A stretch of 64,000 bases of DNA, taken from Psilocybe azurescens. Lineage: Eukaryota > Basidiomycota > Agaricomycetes > Agaricales > Agrocybaceae. A model generated the notes under the pieces. That model was not told the origin of the DNA, made no database searches, and saw nothing but the letters and a program-made list of their open reading frames with translations. The position numbers and the translations under genes were made by a program. Numbering within the stretch: the first letter of the stretch is position 1; every line of letters starts with the position of its first letter. The stretch covers positions 85,136 through 149,135 of the forward strand of contig JAJIRX010000916.1 of assembly GCA_023853785.1 (NCBI GenBank), read 5' to 3'. Shown here piece by piece: positions 1-10,474 of the stretch.

Positions 1-3000
1 CTGTTTTGTCATCTGATCCAGAGACAACTTGACTGCCATCCTGTGAGAATGCGACAGATGTCACTCTACCTGTGTGGCCCTCCAGCTCAGCCTCCACCTC
101 ACCTGTTGACACATTCCAAATCCGGACCATTCGGTCAGCTGATCCAGAGACAACTTGACTGCCATCCTGCAAGAATGCAACAGACCTCACCGGACATGTG
201 TGGCCCTCCAGCTCAGCCTCCAGCTGGCCCGTTGACACATTCCAAATCCGGACCATTTTGTCATTTGATCCAGAGACAACTTGGCTGCTGTCCAGTGAAA
301 ATGCAACTGATTGCACTGATGACCCATTTTGTAAAACAACCTCTGTTGGGCCCCATGAATCAAATAATCCAAGAAATACTTTTGGCACTCTGCCGGCCTC
401 TCTGGCATAGGTCTTGCGGATCACTGATTGCTTCGGAAGCCAAACAAGTGCAGACTGGTAAATCTCCATGCAGTGTTTCTGCACAGCTTCAAAGCTCATT
501 TGTAAACATCGGCGGGCATCGTTGACAATCAGCTGAAGGTCATGGCATTTGATGGCCTGTCAGTCAGAAAACTATCAGACTCATAATTTCTTTCCTCCTC
601 ATCCTGGTGAATGACTTACTGATAGGACTGGGGTGATGCTACTGAGGGATTTCACTCCTATCTGTAATACCCCCAGCATGCTGAGACACTCTACCCAGTG
701 TAGAAGATGTTCATGGAGAAAAATGTGAAGAACATTGACAAGTTCTCCATAAACCTGAAGAGGGTCGACAAGTTCAGTGGCAGATACCTCGATCTCTGCT
801 AAATGAGAAGCCCAATAGAGGCATGAGTATTTGAGTGCTTCAGAGATCTTGCCAACATTTTCCTGAGAGTTCGTCCTTTCTCTGCGTGACAGTGTTAATT
901 CTTCCGGAATTTCGCATATATTGTACTTCAGTGACATGTTCATCAGCATCAAACATTTGCGAGCTAGAAGTTCATGACCCTCAGAAGCAACCAGCGAACG
1001 GAATGAGGGGCTACGCTCTGGAGAACAACGGATGGCATTGGTTATGAAGTCAGGAAACGAGGCATGGAATGGAGCAACTGGATCTTCCTTGGTGGCAGGG
1101 ATATGTATGACAGATGTAAGCTGTGACAATTCCGAGGATGCATCCATTCCTGATAATGATTCGATGGCTTGGATTGGCAATGGATTTCGAAGGAATATGA
1201 TGATCGACATTAGGTCCCTCATGGGAGTAACTTCATGGGATGGCTTCTCCTTACAAGCCATTTCCAAAATACGTATGTACAGAGTGTCAATGTCAGTTTT
1301 GAACTCGGTAACTGATTCTAGGCCTTGTTTAGCCATTTCAGAAAGACGAGACTTGTAGTGGTTGCGACCGCTGGCAATATAACGAACAGCAGTCGCTGCA
1401 TAAATGAAGAGTGTACCAGAACGTGCTATGAGGTCGTTTAGCTCAGTTTTCGAGGGCCATTCTTCAGCAGTACCATGGCGATTCTTGTCCCTGATGTCAA
1501 CCAATGATGCTTCAAGATATTTACCAATATCCTCCCGGACCACATCCTTCTCGATGTCATGGACACGGAAAATCTTTGCTTCGTTGTCCCCGTAGCTGAA
1601 AGCGTTGCTAATCTCAGATTCTTCAGCGACTGGAAATGAACACCTTGAGAGGAATTTTCGATGCCGACTGAAGAACAAGCTTAATGAATGAAGCGACGAC
1701 TTCAAGGTTGCCACATTCATCGACGGCATCAATAACGACGACTTTGTATGGCTTGTCCGCCATGCCAGCGGTCATTCGGATAGGGTCATAAACGAGCTTC
1801 TTGAACTGCTCACGGATGTTACGATAGGTCGGTTCTGCCAGAGTAGAGTCGTCCTCGATGGCATGGACGACCTCAATTTTGATGGGAGGTGAAGACCTGG
1901 CGAGCGCGTGCGCAATAACGGGAATAATAAGACGCGCATTACTAGTCTTCTCGGATGCACGAGAAGCAAAGAAATTGCCGCCAAGCATGTTTTTTGCTTC
2001 AAGGATCTCGCAGAAGGTGTGCGCAATGCTCGATTTCCCGATTCCAGCCATGCCTACCATCCAGTATACCATGCCGCTATCGGTGTCCGAGGCCGAGGCC
2101 CAAGTTTCCAAAGCCTTGAGGACCTCAACGCGTGTCCCTTCCAGGCAGCCGGTGGCGTCACCATAGGACGACTGCCGAGTTTTATAGGAAGTCATTTCAT
2201 GATTGAGTTTGTCGATGGAACCTATGGCTGTGTGAGCATCGGAAGCGAAGTAGGACTCTGTTGGGTTAGTTTATCTCACCGGAGTTCAGGCGCTACGGGT
2301 CTTTTTATCAGCCCCGCTCCTATGTCTGGAAGTAGCAAGAGTAATGTACCTGTAAGATATCGCCCACCATTGCCTCGATGTTCAGCTGAGTATCCATCTT
2401 AAGCAATGATCAACCTCCCCGCAAAGATTTGTTAATAACTCAAAAACTAACCTGAAAGACGTCGCACAGACTGTTAATGTTCCGCAAGGCCTTCAGTATT
2501 GTATCGGCATCCTTCGTAGCCACGGCAGCACGGGCCAACAGCCATTGCTTCTGCAGCTCTTCCACATTCTTCAATTGGAGAATTATTGCCCTGGAAAGCA
2601 TGGGCGAATATAAAATATGACCAAAAAACACAAAGAAGCGACGTACTCGCAGAAAATTTTAATCCGATGATTTATCGCACCTAAGCCTTCCTTTTCTTTA
2701 TACTTCTCAACGATCGAGAGGATGGCCGCTAGCTTTTGGCTGAGGTCTTCAAGTTCCTTCTTATTCTCCAATACGGTCTGATCCGCAAGAATAAACTCAT
2801 GAACCTTTGTTGTTGTACAGCAGGATACATACCTCGACAAATTTGATAATTGTCAGAATTCCTCCAGCAGCCGTCTTCAAAGGTAAGAACATATCAGAGC
2901 AATTGTAAAGTCCCTGCACAACTGTCTTCAGTCCTTCGTAGACAACGTTTCCCACCGCTTTTGCCTGCTGAACGCCCGTTTCGGGATCGACGACATCGAC

Positions 3001-3559
3001 AGGGAGCCCACCGATTGCCAGATAGGCGTTATCTTGTGAAGCAAGACTCCCGGATGTAGATACGTGAGACAAACCTATCTTCATTTTTGCTGGAACACGT
3101 TTACCCTTCTTATCCGTCAAATCGAAACTGGCGTCTTGTTAAATCGTTTTCAGCATGAAGCCGTCCAGACAGTGGACATCGTACTCACTGCTATCGAGCA
3201 GGTCTTCGACTTTCCCTGAGTATTGTACCGCGAAAGCATCAAACAGATTGATATTGGTCCCAAATCCAAATCCACGATAGAGCACAACCTTAATCATTGA
3301 CGACGACTCGAACAAGCTGATTTCAAGAAGTGAATATGGACTGAAAGGTCATTCACATGGCCACGACTCACATTTCATTGCCAGTATTCCATTCCCATTT
3401 AAGCACCGGCGAGCGGGGCTTGGGGTGTGCCGACTTTATAACCACCTTGTCGGCCACAGAAAGCTGTATAGAGTACTGCGATCGTGTTCTTGGTTTCCCA
3501 TTTTCAATGTCGCCTTCGATTTCGATATCTAGAGAACGATCAGCAAACGACAAGGTCAT
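1..3559 (-). CDS. C2–NACHT–WD40 NLR-like protein, C-terminus cut by window edge
   Basis: This is a STAND-class nucleotide-binding receptor-like gene of the type expanded in agaricomycetes, thought to act in non-self recognition or programmed cell death. Reading leftwards: a C2-like N-terminal domain (3559 to about 3190), a helical region from about 3120 to 2440, and a NACHT ATPase near 2195–1623 with Walker A GMAGIGKSS and Walker B VVVIDAVDEC. A helical linker (about 1620–600) leads to at least three WD40 repeats (about 300–1) containing SGSNDKMVRIWNVSTG-type blades. Introns near 3135–3188, 2778–2832, 2591–2646 and 525–615 are GT–AG and mostly 54–90 nt. The start at 3559 is chosen because the C2-like strand follows directly; 3622 or 3700 are possible. 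One frameshift at about 1623, after KVFISSR, breaks the NACHT reading frame; it is not at a homopolymer, so the allele may be dead. Confidence 0.85.
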
Positions 3560-4273
3560 TATGGTTATCGCGATATTACTTCCTAGGATTGCGCGAAGTA
3601 GTGACGGTTTATTGGTCGCCATTCTGAGAGGACAGAGAGCTGTAAGGGAGGAGAATAGGAAGGACGCAGTTGAATCCGATGCCTCATGGCACAGCCTCAT
3701 AGCACAGCCTTATGTCAATCAGAAACATCGTGTCCTGGGCGCTGATTGGGAGAACCGTCGAGTGTTGGATAGAGAGACAATGTAATCCGTACTTCAACAT
3801 TGTAAAGTAACGGCTACGAGAGCAAGAAAGCCGTCCATACCATTACAGCACTTTCAGAGTAAATTGAGAATTGTAAAATTTTTGGCGCGAACATGAAGGG
3901 AAGAAGCGACGCTGTGCTGAGAATCGGAGATGGACGGAGGCCGACTCGGACTCGGACTCGGATGATAATAAACAGAAGAGAAGATGACGACGACAACGAC
4001 TCAAGGAAAAAGAAAAAGACGACAACTCAAGGGGAAAAAAAACATTGAACAAGAAACACAGAAAATATCGAGTAGATCATCATTACTGCAAACTTAAGCT
4101 CAAGAAAGAAGCAAGGAATTAGGACACGGATACAGCGACACAGTGCGATAACGGGTTTGTGACTAAGAAAGAAAAGGAATTTTGTTTCGGCGCGTGGTAA
4201 TGGCTTTGTGTTGGGAGTTAGCCGGCACGCGCGGAGCCATTGACGTGGGGATTAGTGCTTCCAGCCTCTACCT
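3560..4273. other. Intergenic, no gene recognised
   Basis: Sequence upstream of the NLR-like gene and downstream of the PCNA copy. It is rich in simple purine stretches around 3950–4050. No conserved peptide was recognised in any frame, and no convincing promoter element can be named. Confidence 0.5.
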
Positions 4274-5820
4274 CTAGTCGTCGCCGATCTTGGGCGTGAG
4301 GTAGTACCGGATGTATCCCTGGGAGAAGTCGTATGCGACCTAGAGAGATGAGAGGAGTGAGTGAGTCTGGCTTACGAGAGATTATGATTATGTGAACGGG
4401 GGAGAAAGAAAGGGCAAATAAATGATAAAAAGAAAGATCAAAAGAAAGAAACGAACAGGCGAGCGAGCAAGAAAATGAAAAGACAACGAAAATCGAAAAA
4501 TCAGAAGAAGAAAAAAAAGAACACAATGGATTATCTTTTAAAGCAAAGAGAGAAAAGCTCAAAACCCACCAACAACCGCACCTTCCTGCTCAAACTCGCG
4601 CTCTTGGAGAAGTTGACGAGGTATTTGAGGGAGGTGAGCGAGACGTGCTGGTTCATCTCGATGACGACACCCGCGAGGATGCTGTCGTCGTCCTTGTCTT
4701 CAGGGGGAGGTATTAGCTTTTTGGAAGCTTTGGAGGAGCCGTTTGCCTGTGAGGATGAACGGGTGTTTACGCGGTAATATTGCAATAAAACGCAACGCAA
4801 CGCACCTTTGTGTTCCGCTTCTTGTTATCCCTATGCTCATCGTCCTCTCTTCATCGTCCTCTTTCTCGTCCTCGCCATCTTCATCCTCATCGTCCGCCTT
4901 GGGCTTGAACAACTCTTCGTCCTCCTCTTCGTCCTCGACCATCTCGATGTCCTCATCGGCCTCTTTCCTTCTTGATCTTTGGCTTTCTCGCCTTCTTCCC
5001 ACTGCTCTCCTCCCCATCCTCCTCCTTGGTCTCCTCATACCCCTCACTCGACCCCTCCGCGCCCTCCTCCACCTTCGGCTTAATCGTGCCCCCACTCACA
5101 TGCTCCCCATCGCTTTTCCGCAGCAGCACGCTCCCATTCGCCGCCTCACCGTCGCTCGCGAACAGCACGCCCTCCTTGGAGACCTCAATGTGCACGATGC
5201 GCGTTAACTCGGAGGAAGGGAGCATGACGTGCGCGTCGTATTCGGTCTCGGGGATGATGAGGGTGTCGGCGTCTGGAGGGGGGGGAGTTAGATAGGTGAG
5301 GGAGGAGAGGGAAAGAGAGAAGACAAGGGGTGGGGGAAAGGGGAAGAGCAGAAAGAAAGAGAAAGAAAACGAAAACGAAAAAGATAAAGATAAAGAGAGG
5401 ACGCGTCGCGCCCACCACCAATGCACGGTAAAAAAAAGAAAAAAAAGGAGAAAAAACGCACTCTTCGCTTCATACACCAGATTCAGCAAGTCCGCCTCGT
5501 CCGCCGCCTTTAACGTGCATATATCATCGTCTTTCGTGTACCTTTGTCAGCGATGTTAGATTCAAGTCCAGCGGCATGGGGTGATCGCAGCGGTATCGCG
5601 TGAACACGGGGGCACGGAACTTGGCGGAGATGAGCGCGACGTGGGAGTTGTCCATGGATTGCAGGACGATGCCTTTTTCGTGCACTCAAAGTTGGCGTCG
5701 GTGACGAGCTCTTTGATGGCTGCACGCGACGAGGAAGAAGAGAGACTCAGTCAGTCAAATTGTGTGTTACCATCGAGCAGCTTTGAGGATGCCGGCTTCT
5801 TGGAGTTTGGCTTGGAGCAT
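4274..5820 (-). pseudogene. PCNA (DNA sliding clamp) pseudogene
   Basis: Proliferating cell nuclear antigen is the trimeric sliding clamp for replicative polymerases. Diagnostic blocks in order: ELVTDANFEC, MDNSHVALISAKFR, YRCDHPMPLDLNLTSLTK, DDDICTLKAADEADLLNLVY, DADTLIIPETEYDAHVMLPS, IEVSKEGVLFASDGEAANGS, VVIEMNQHVSLTSLKYLVNF and VAYDFSQGYIRYYLTPKIGD before the stop at 4274. A long acidic/lysine-rich insert lies between about 5100 and 4750. The start at 5820 (MLQAKLQEAG) matches the family N-terminus. The copy is broken. Frameshifts lie in the first exon and after NFEC. About 8 nt are missing after LTSLTKV. Conserved stretches expected between NLVYEAKS and DADTL, between ELTRIV and IEVSK, and before VAYDF are absent. 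Introns are kept, so it is not a processed copy. An intact PCNA gene must exist elsewhere. Confidence 0.85.
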
Positions 5821-8469
5821 TGTTGTGGAAGGAGACGCATTATGAGAGTGAAGGTGTTGTTTGATCAGACGCGTGAAGAGGGACATCACATCACATCACT
5901 GCCACGCATGGTCACGTCACGCGTAACGGTTTTCGTGGAAATTTCATTCCCCGCGCGGTCTCTTCAGCGTTTTTTACTTTTACTTACTTGTAACAAAGTT
6001 AAACCTTCTATTCTATTCCGCACTGCTCTCCCCTACCCCGCTCGCTTTGATTCTTATGAAAAATTCTAACGAACGAATATGATTACTACGAGCAAATGGA
6101 TGCATTCCGGGCGGAGCAGCGCAAGCAGCGGTTCGTCGAGGCTGAGATGGAGCAGGCTGCCGAGGAAGCTGAGGCCCCCATATGACCGAGGTTCGTCTCA
6201 CTCTCGTTCTCTTCCTCGGTATCGTGCAATTAAATTTTATGTTGTTATTAGGAGCAAAGCAGCTGCTGATGCAGCCGTTGCCACCGTGAAAGCTGAGTTC
6301 ACTGATCTTGACGGCCTGCGCTGGATGCAAACCGCGCTGCGCAAGCTCCAGGTACGCGTCAATGGCAATGTCAATGGTACCGTCTGTACTACTACCAACA
6401 ACAACAGCAACGCATTCGTAGTTCTCACTAACGCTGACCCCGCCTCCTACGTAGACGACGTCATCCGCATCTCCTCTTCCTCCTCTTCTTCGCGCCTGTC
6501 GTTCGCGCTCTCCATGTCCTCCCCCCCTTCCCCTCCCCTTCCTCCCATCCCCTATCCGCGGCCCTCACTCCGCCGGCTCGACAAGGCCACGCGGTGAAGC
6601 GCCAAAACCCACGACAACGACAGCGACGAAGAGCGAAGAGCTCGTTTCGCATCGCGACGCGCCATCTCCGCCTTCTTCCGCCTCGAGTTCGGGTTGACGT
6701 TCCATCTCCACTTCCATTTTCACTTCGAGTTTGACTTTGACGTCCACTTCGACGCTCCCCTTTCCTTCCAGCGTAACTGCAACTCCCTCATTCTCCCCTG
6801 TTCCTACCCCTGTTTCACCTGCCTCGGGCTTTCACTTACGCTCTGGTAGGGCCGTCAACGCTTGCTCTTAGTATCAATCCAAACGCGGACGGAGGAGGCA
6901 ACTGCCATACTTGTACGCGGCGTGTGCGCTTTACGCTTTACTCGATACTGTATACAGTATCTACGTTTTCTGTAGCCGGTTGTTGGTGACCGCCCATTCG
7001 CAACTCGCTGTCGTTACTACAGTGTGCGTGAGGGAAGGGGAAGGGAAAGGGACTGGGGTGTAGCCTGTGCGCTTCTTTCTTTTACATCGTTGATCCTCGT
7101 CTCCGTACATCATCTTCCACACACACACACTCGCTCCGACAGGACCTCACTCACCTCATCACGGGCTCCATCCATTCCCTCGCTCACTCTGGCTCGTCAT
7201 ATCTCCCATCTATCCACGTGTTGTTTGCGCCCCTGGTTCCTCCTTATGTCCCTGCCCCTGTCCATCCGTTCTATCTATTGCTATTGCTCTGAGACATCCT
7301 CTCGCATTTCGCATACACCCAAACGCGCGTCCCATATAGGGTCTGTCAGTCAGTCACCATACCTGAAATCGATTAGAATTTCGCTCATAGTGCGAACTTC
7401 GCGTTCGAACTAGAATACTGATACTGATACTTGAACGCGAACGCGAACTCCGCTTCTAGAATGAAACGAAATGAAACAGTAACGACATTTACGATGGTTT
7501 TTTTTTTTATATGCATTCCTTTTTGATTTGCGGGGGTGAACATTCATCCATTCGTCCACGGCCGCGGCCATGGCCAAGGTGTAGCTCTCGTTCATGACAT
7601 TTATGACTGCTAATTAGCTTTCCTCATCGCGTCTGTTTTTTCCCCTTGTCTTCTTCACTCATCTGGTGTGTTGCCTGTCGTGTTCATCATCCGTCATCCA
7701 TCATTCATGGTCTATCGCATCGCGTCGCATCGCACCAACCTTAGATCGCTGTCTCTGTCCTCGCTTTTCCCTATATATGTAATACCCGAACTATACAAGT
7801 ACATATCTGGAACCCTGGACATGACAAAAATCATGTAATCTCAGTCCTGCTCTATATGTATGCTCACCGTGGATTTCAGGCGTCTGAATCGCACCTTCTC
7901 ATGACGAGGCCTAGGTTAAAAGTCACTATCTTATCTTATCTTCACTACTTGTCACGACCCCTTCCTATTTCGGTATGCAATCAGATCAATGTCTGTTCAT
8001 GACGTCACGCGTCAACGGCCCTGTTGCCCATTCCCCACCATCTCCGCCACCTTGGTCTCCATTTTGCTAAACCCCAAGCCTGAATGGCAAACGCAGCTAC
8101 CACCCTGTGGCTCACCATCCTCAGCTCACGCACACATCCTTAGCCACTCCCACCACGCGACCTCTTGAAGAACTGCACATCGAGCTCTGCCTCCGACACA
8201 TCCTGCATTCTCAAGAAGACCTGGACGTTGCAGAGGCAGTGTCGTTCGCCATCCTGGCTCTACACCCCTTGTCGACGCCGTACATTCCCATGCGGTAGAG
8301 GTATGCGAGCACACTTTAAGGTTCGAGGACGCGATGCGCTGGCGGCGCGGCACAGTGTGCGCGAGTAGGAGTGGGCATTTGACGATGACGATGACGACAA
8401 GGGACGCGATGGAGAGGAGAAGGAGGACTTAAATGCGCCAGGCATAGGGATGCGCCAGGGATTTGGCTT
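5821..8469. other. Mostly unassigned; possible decayed coding fragments
   Basis: Between the PCNA and SEC61 pseudogenes no gene can be named. Around 6075–6185 (+) one frame reads EYDYYEQMDAFRAEQRKQRF and ends in an acidic, alanine-rich tail, like the C-terminus of a conserved eukaryotic protein, possibly a mitochondrial ribosomal protein; no start or full frame is seen. Around 6250–6600 (+) a frame reads FTDLDGLRWMQTALRKLQ followed by a possible intron donor. Around 8160–8300 (+) LEELHIELCLRHILHSQEDL is open but unassigned. These may be further remnants of the same decayed segment. The rest, including CT-rich stretches near 7090–7330, shows nothing I can support. Confidence 0.3.
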
Positions 8470-9935
8470 GAGCGTTCGGTTCCTCAACTTCGTCCGGCCT
8501 TTCTTACCCATACTACCAGAAGTAGAAGTTTCCTAACCCAATCGCAAAATACGTTTCCTTTCGTTAAACTCCACACAATACGCACTGACCATCGTACCAC
8601 AAGGTGCTATCTTCCTGGTGTGCTCGCAGATTCCCCTGTACGACGTCTTGTCCTCCGACTCCTCTGACCCTCTCCACTGGATGCGTCATCGTTGCTTCTA
8701 ACCGTGGAACACTCATGGAACCCAGTATCACATCCATTATCATTCCTGGATTAGTCATGCAACTTTTGGGGGATGCGAACCTCGTAAGTGTGGATTTAGG
8801 TCTTAGGGTCAGTCGGACGTTGCTCAGTGGTGCTCAGAAATGTGAGCGTCGTGTCATCTTGTGTCGTGTACATTCCAATCTCCCTCCATCCGCACTCTAC
8901 TCTTTTTCCTCCCTCATCCATATCTACGCGTGCGCAGAGGAGCTGACATACCGACTAAAATTTCGCAGTCTTTGCTCTCAATATCTCCCTTGGCCAAGCC
9001 ACGGTCTACGTGGTCACAGGGCTGTACGGCTAGCCGTTCGACTTCGGGGCCGGAGCCTGCTTCTTGCTCGTCATCCAGCTTCCCGTCGCCGCGCTCGTCG
9101 TGGTCCACCTGGACGAGCTCCTGCGGATAGGGTACAGTCTGGGATCGGGCATCAACCTGTTCATCGCGATGAGCATCTGCGAGTCGATCATGTAGAAAGT
9201 GTTCTTGCCTACCACTGTGAACATCGGCAGATCACATCGACGGGCAATAAATTCATACTGTCGCAGGTGCTGGCGACTCGGTTCCCGCATAACTTGCTAG
9301 TTAAGGTTTTGGATATTTGGTAAGTTCGTCGACCAAATCACACGGCAATCTACATCATATTCATGCTCAGTGTGTGTATGCGCCGTTTAGTAAGACATGG
9401 ATTGAGATCTCTAGGAGTGAGCCTCGGGACGTGGCGAAGCAGCTGAAGGAGCAGCAAATGGTGCGTCTTTTTTCTCGCTCATTGGCCCCATTTCCACGTC
9501 CCCAACGCCACGCCACGTACCTATCCATCCCCTCTATTTCTTTTGTTTTCTTCTCTGCATATTTGCTCTATCGCTTTAATCATTAATTTGTACACTAACT
9601 CGCTCCCCCCACCGACAAGGTCGTGGCCGGCCACCGCGAAGGCTCGATGTACAAGGAGATGAAGCGCGTAATACAGACGGCGGCTGCATTCGGCGACGCA
9701 ATCCTCGGCTTGCTCTCTGGCGGCGGACCTGTCGGGTTCGATTGGGAGTGACATGGGGATTTTGGTGGCTGTTACTATTATTTATAACGGTGAGTTTTGT
9801 TTCCTTTTTCTCCTCTTTTGGAGAGAGAGCGAGAGAGTAATATGGTTGCAGATTTGGTTTGGATGGTTTTTGATGTTTTTAAATGTAGACTGGGAGATCG
9901 AAGAAGAGGAAGATGATCAATGTCATGATGGCGTC
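8470..9935 (+). pseudogene. SEC61 alpha subunit (ER translocon) pseudogene
   Basis: SEC61 alpha forms the protein-conducting channel of the ER membrane. Matching blocks in order: [126 protein letters not shown] and VVAGHREGSMYKEMKRVIQT, then GILVAVTIIYN. Several blocks end at GT–AG-like boundaries, for example an intron near 9460–9620. The copy is dead. There is a TAA after EVEVS, a TAG where the family has Q in LYGQPF and a TAG where it has W in CESIVWK. Frameshifts follow LHWMR and GGPVG, and segments between blocks are missing. The two TAG changes are C-to-T or G-to-A transitions. It lies about 2.7 kb from the PCNA pseudogene, suggesting a decayed duplicated segment. Confidence 0.85.
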
Positions 9936-10245
9936 AGAGCGTCAGTTTAGTACGTGATGAATGACCTAGACTTTTGTCTTATCATCGAGCTACCAGTTTC
10001 GCTTTCCAGCAACTTTCCAGCTCCCTTCCTCAAATTCTGTAAAGTTAGGCTGCTACTTTCAAGAGACCGAGGTTTGTGCGTCCCTGACATTTCAATGAAC
10101 GTCTACTCACTTTGCATATACAGTCCCCTGCAGAGTGTTCTTGATGCATTTGCATACGTCTCTAGGCCAGCTCGCGATCATCAAACTTACGTCTCTACGT
10201 ATTCTGGTCAGGTTGTCACTAGAACAGTAGCCGGCCAATAGTAAG

Positions 10246-10453
10246 TATTGACAATTTATGTTTGGAATTCTTAATTTTATTGTGTAGACTTCGCAGCTAC
10301 TTATATACATGTATCTACTGTAACTAGAATAATCTACCAGCGTCTAAATATTTCTATGTATGGCATAGCCGAGGCCGAGATAATATTAGTAAGAGTATTA
10401 ATAAGATAAATCTTCAAGATAAATGTGTGGAATGTCCGAGCACATTCCCAACA
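10246..10453 (-). repeat. 3' LTR of copia element
   Basis: A 208-bp LTR, in element orientation beginning TGTTGGGAATGTG and ending ATTGTCAATA. It appears identical to the copy at 14720–14927. The end is TG...TA rather than the usual TG...CA if the boundary is set by the 5-bp TSD. Confidence 0.93.
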
Positions 10454-10468
10454 CTCCCCCTTGCTCGG
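10454..10468 (-). other. Polypurine tract of copia element
   Basis: In element orientation the sequence next to the 3' LTR reads GAGCAAGGGGGAGT, a purine-rich tract in the expected place for plus-strand priming. Confidence 0.7.
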
Positions 10469-10474
10469 GCATCT

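Noticed and set aside
4953..5559. Lys/Glu-rich and Phe/Ser-rich frames around 5290–5480
   Set aside because: They run through a CT-rich intron and the acidic insert of the PCNA pseudogene.
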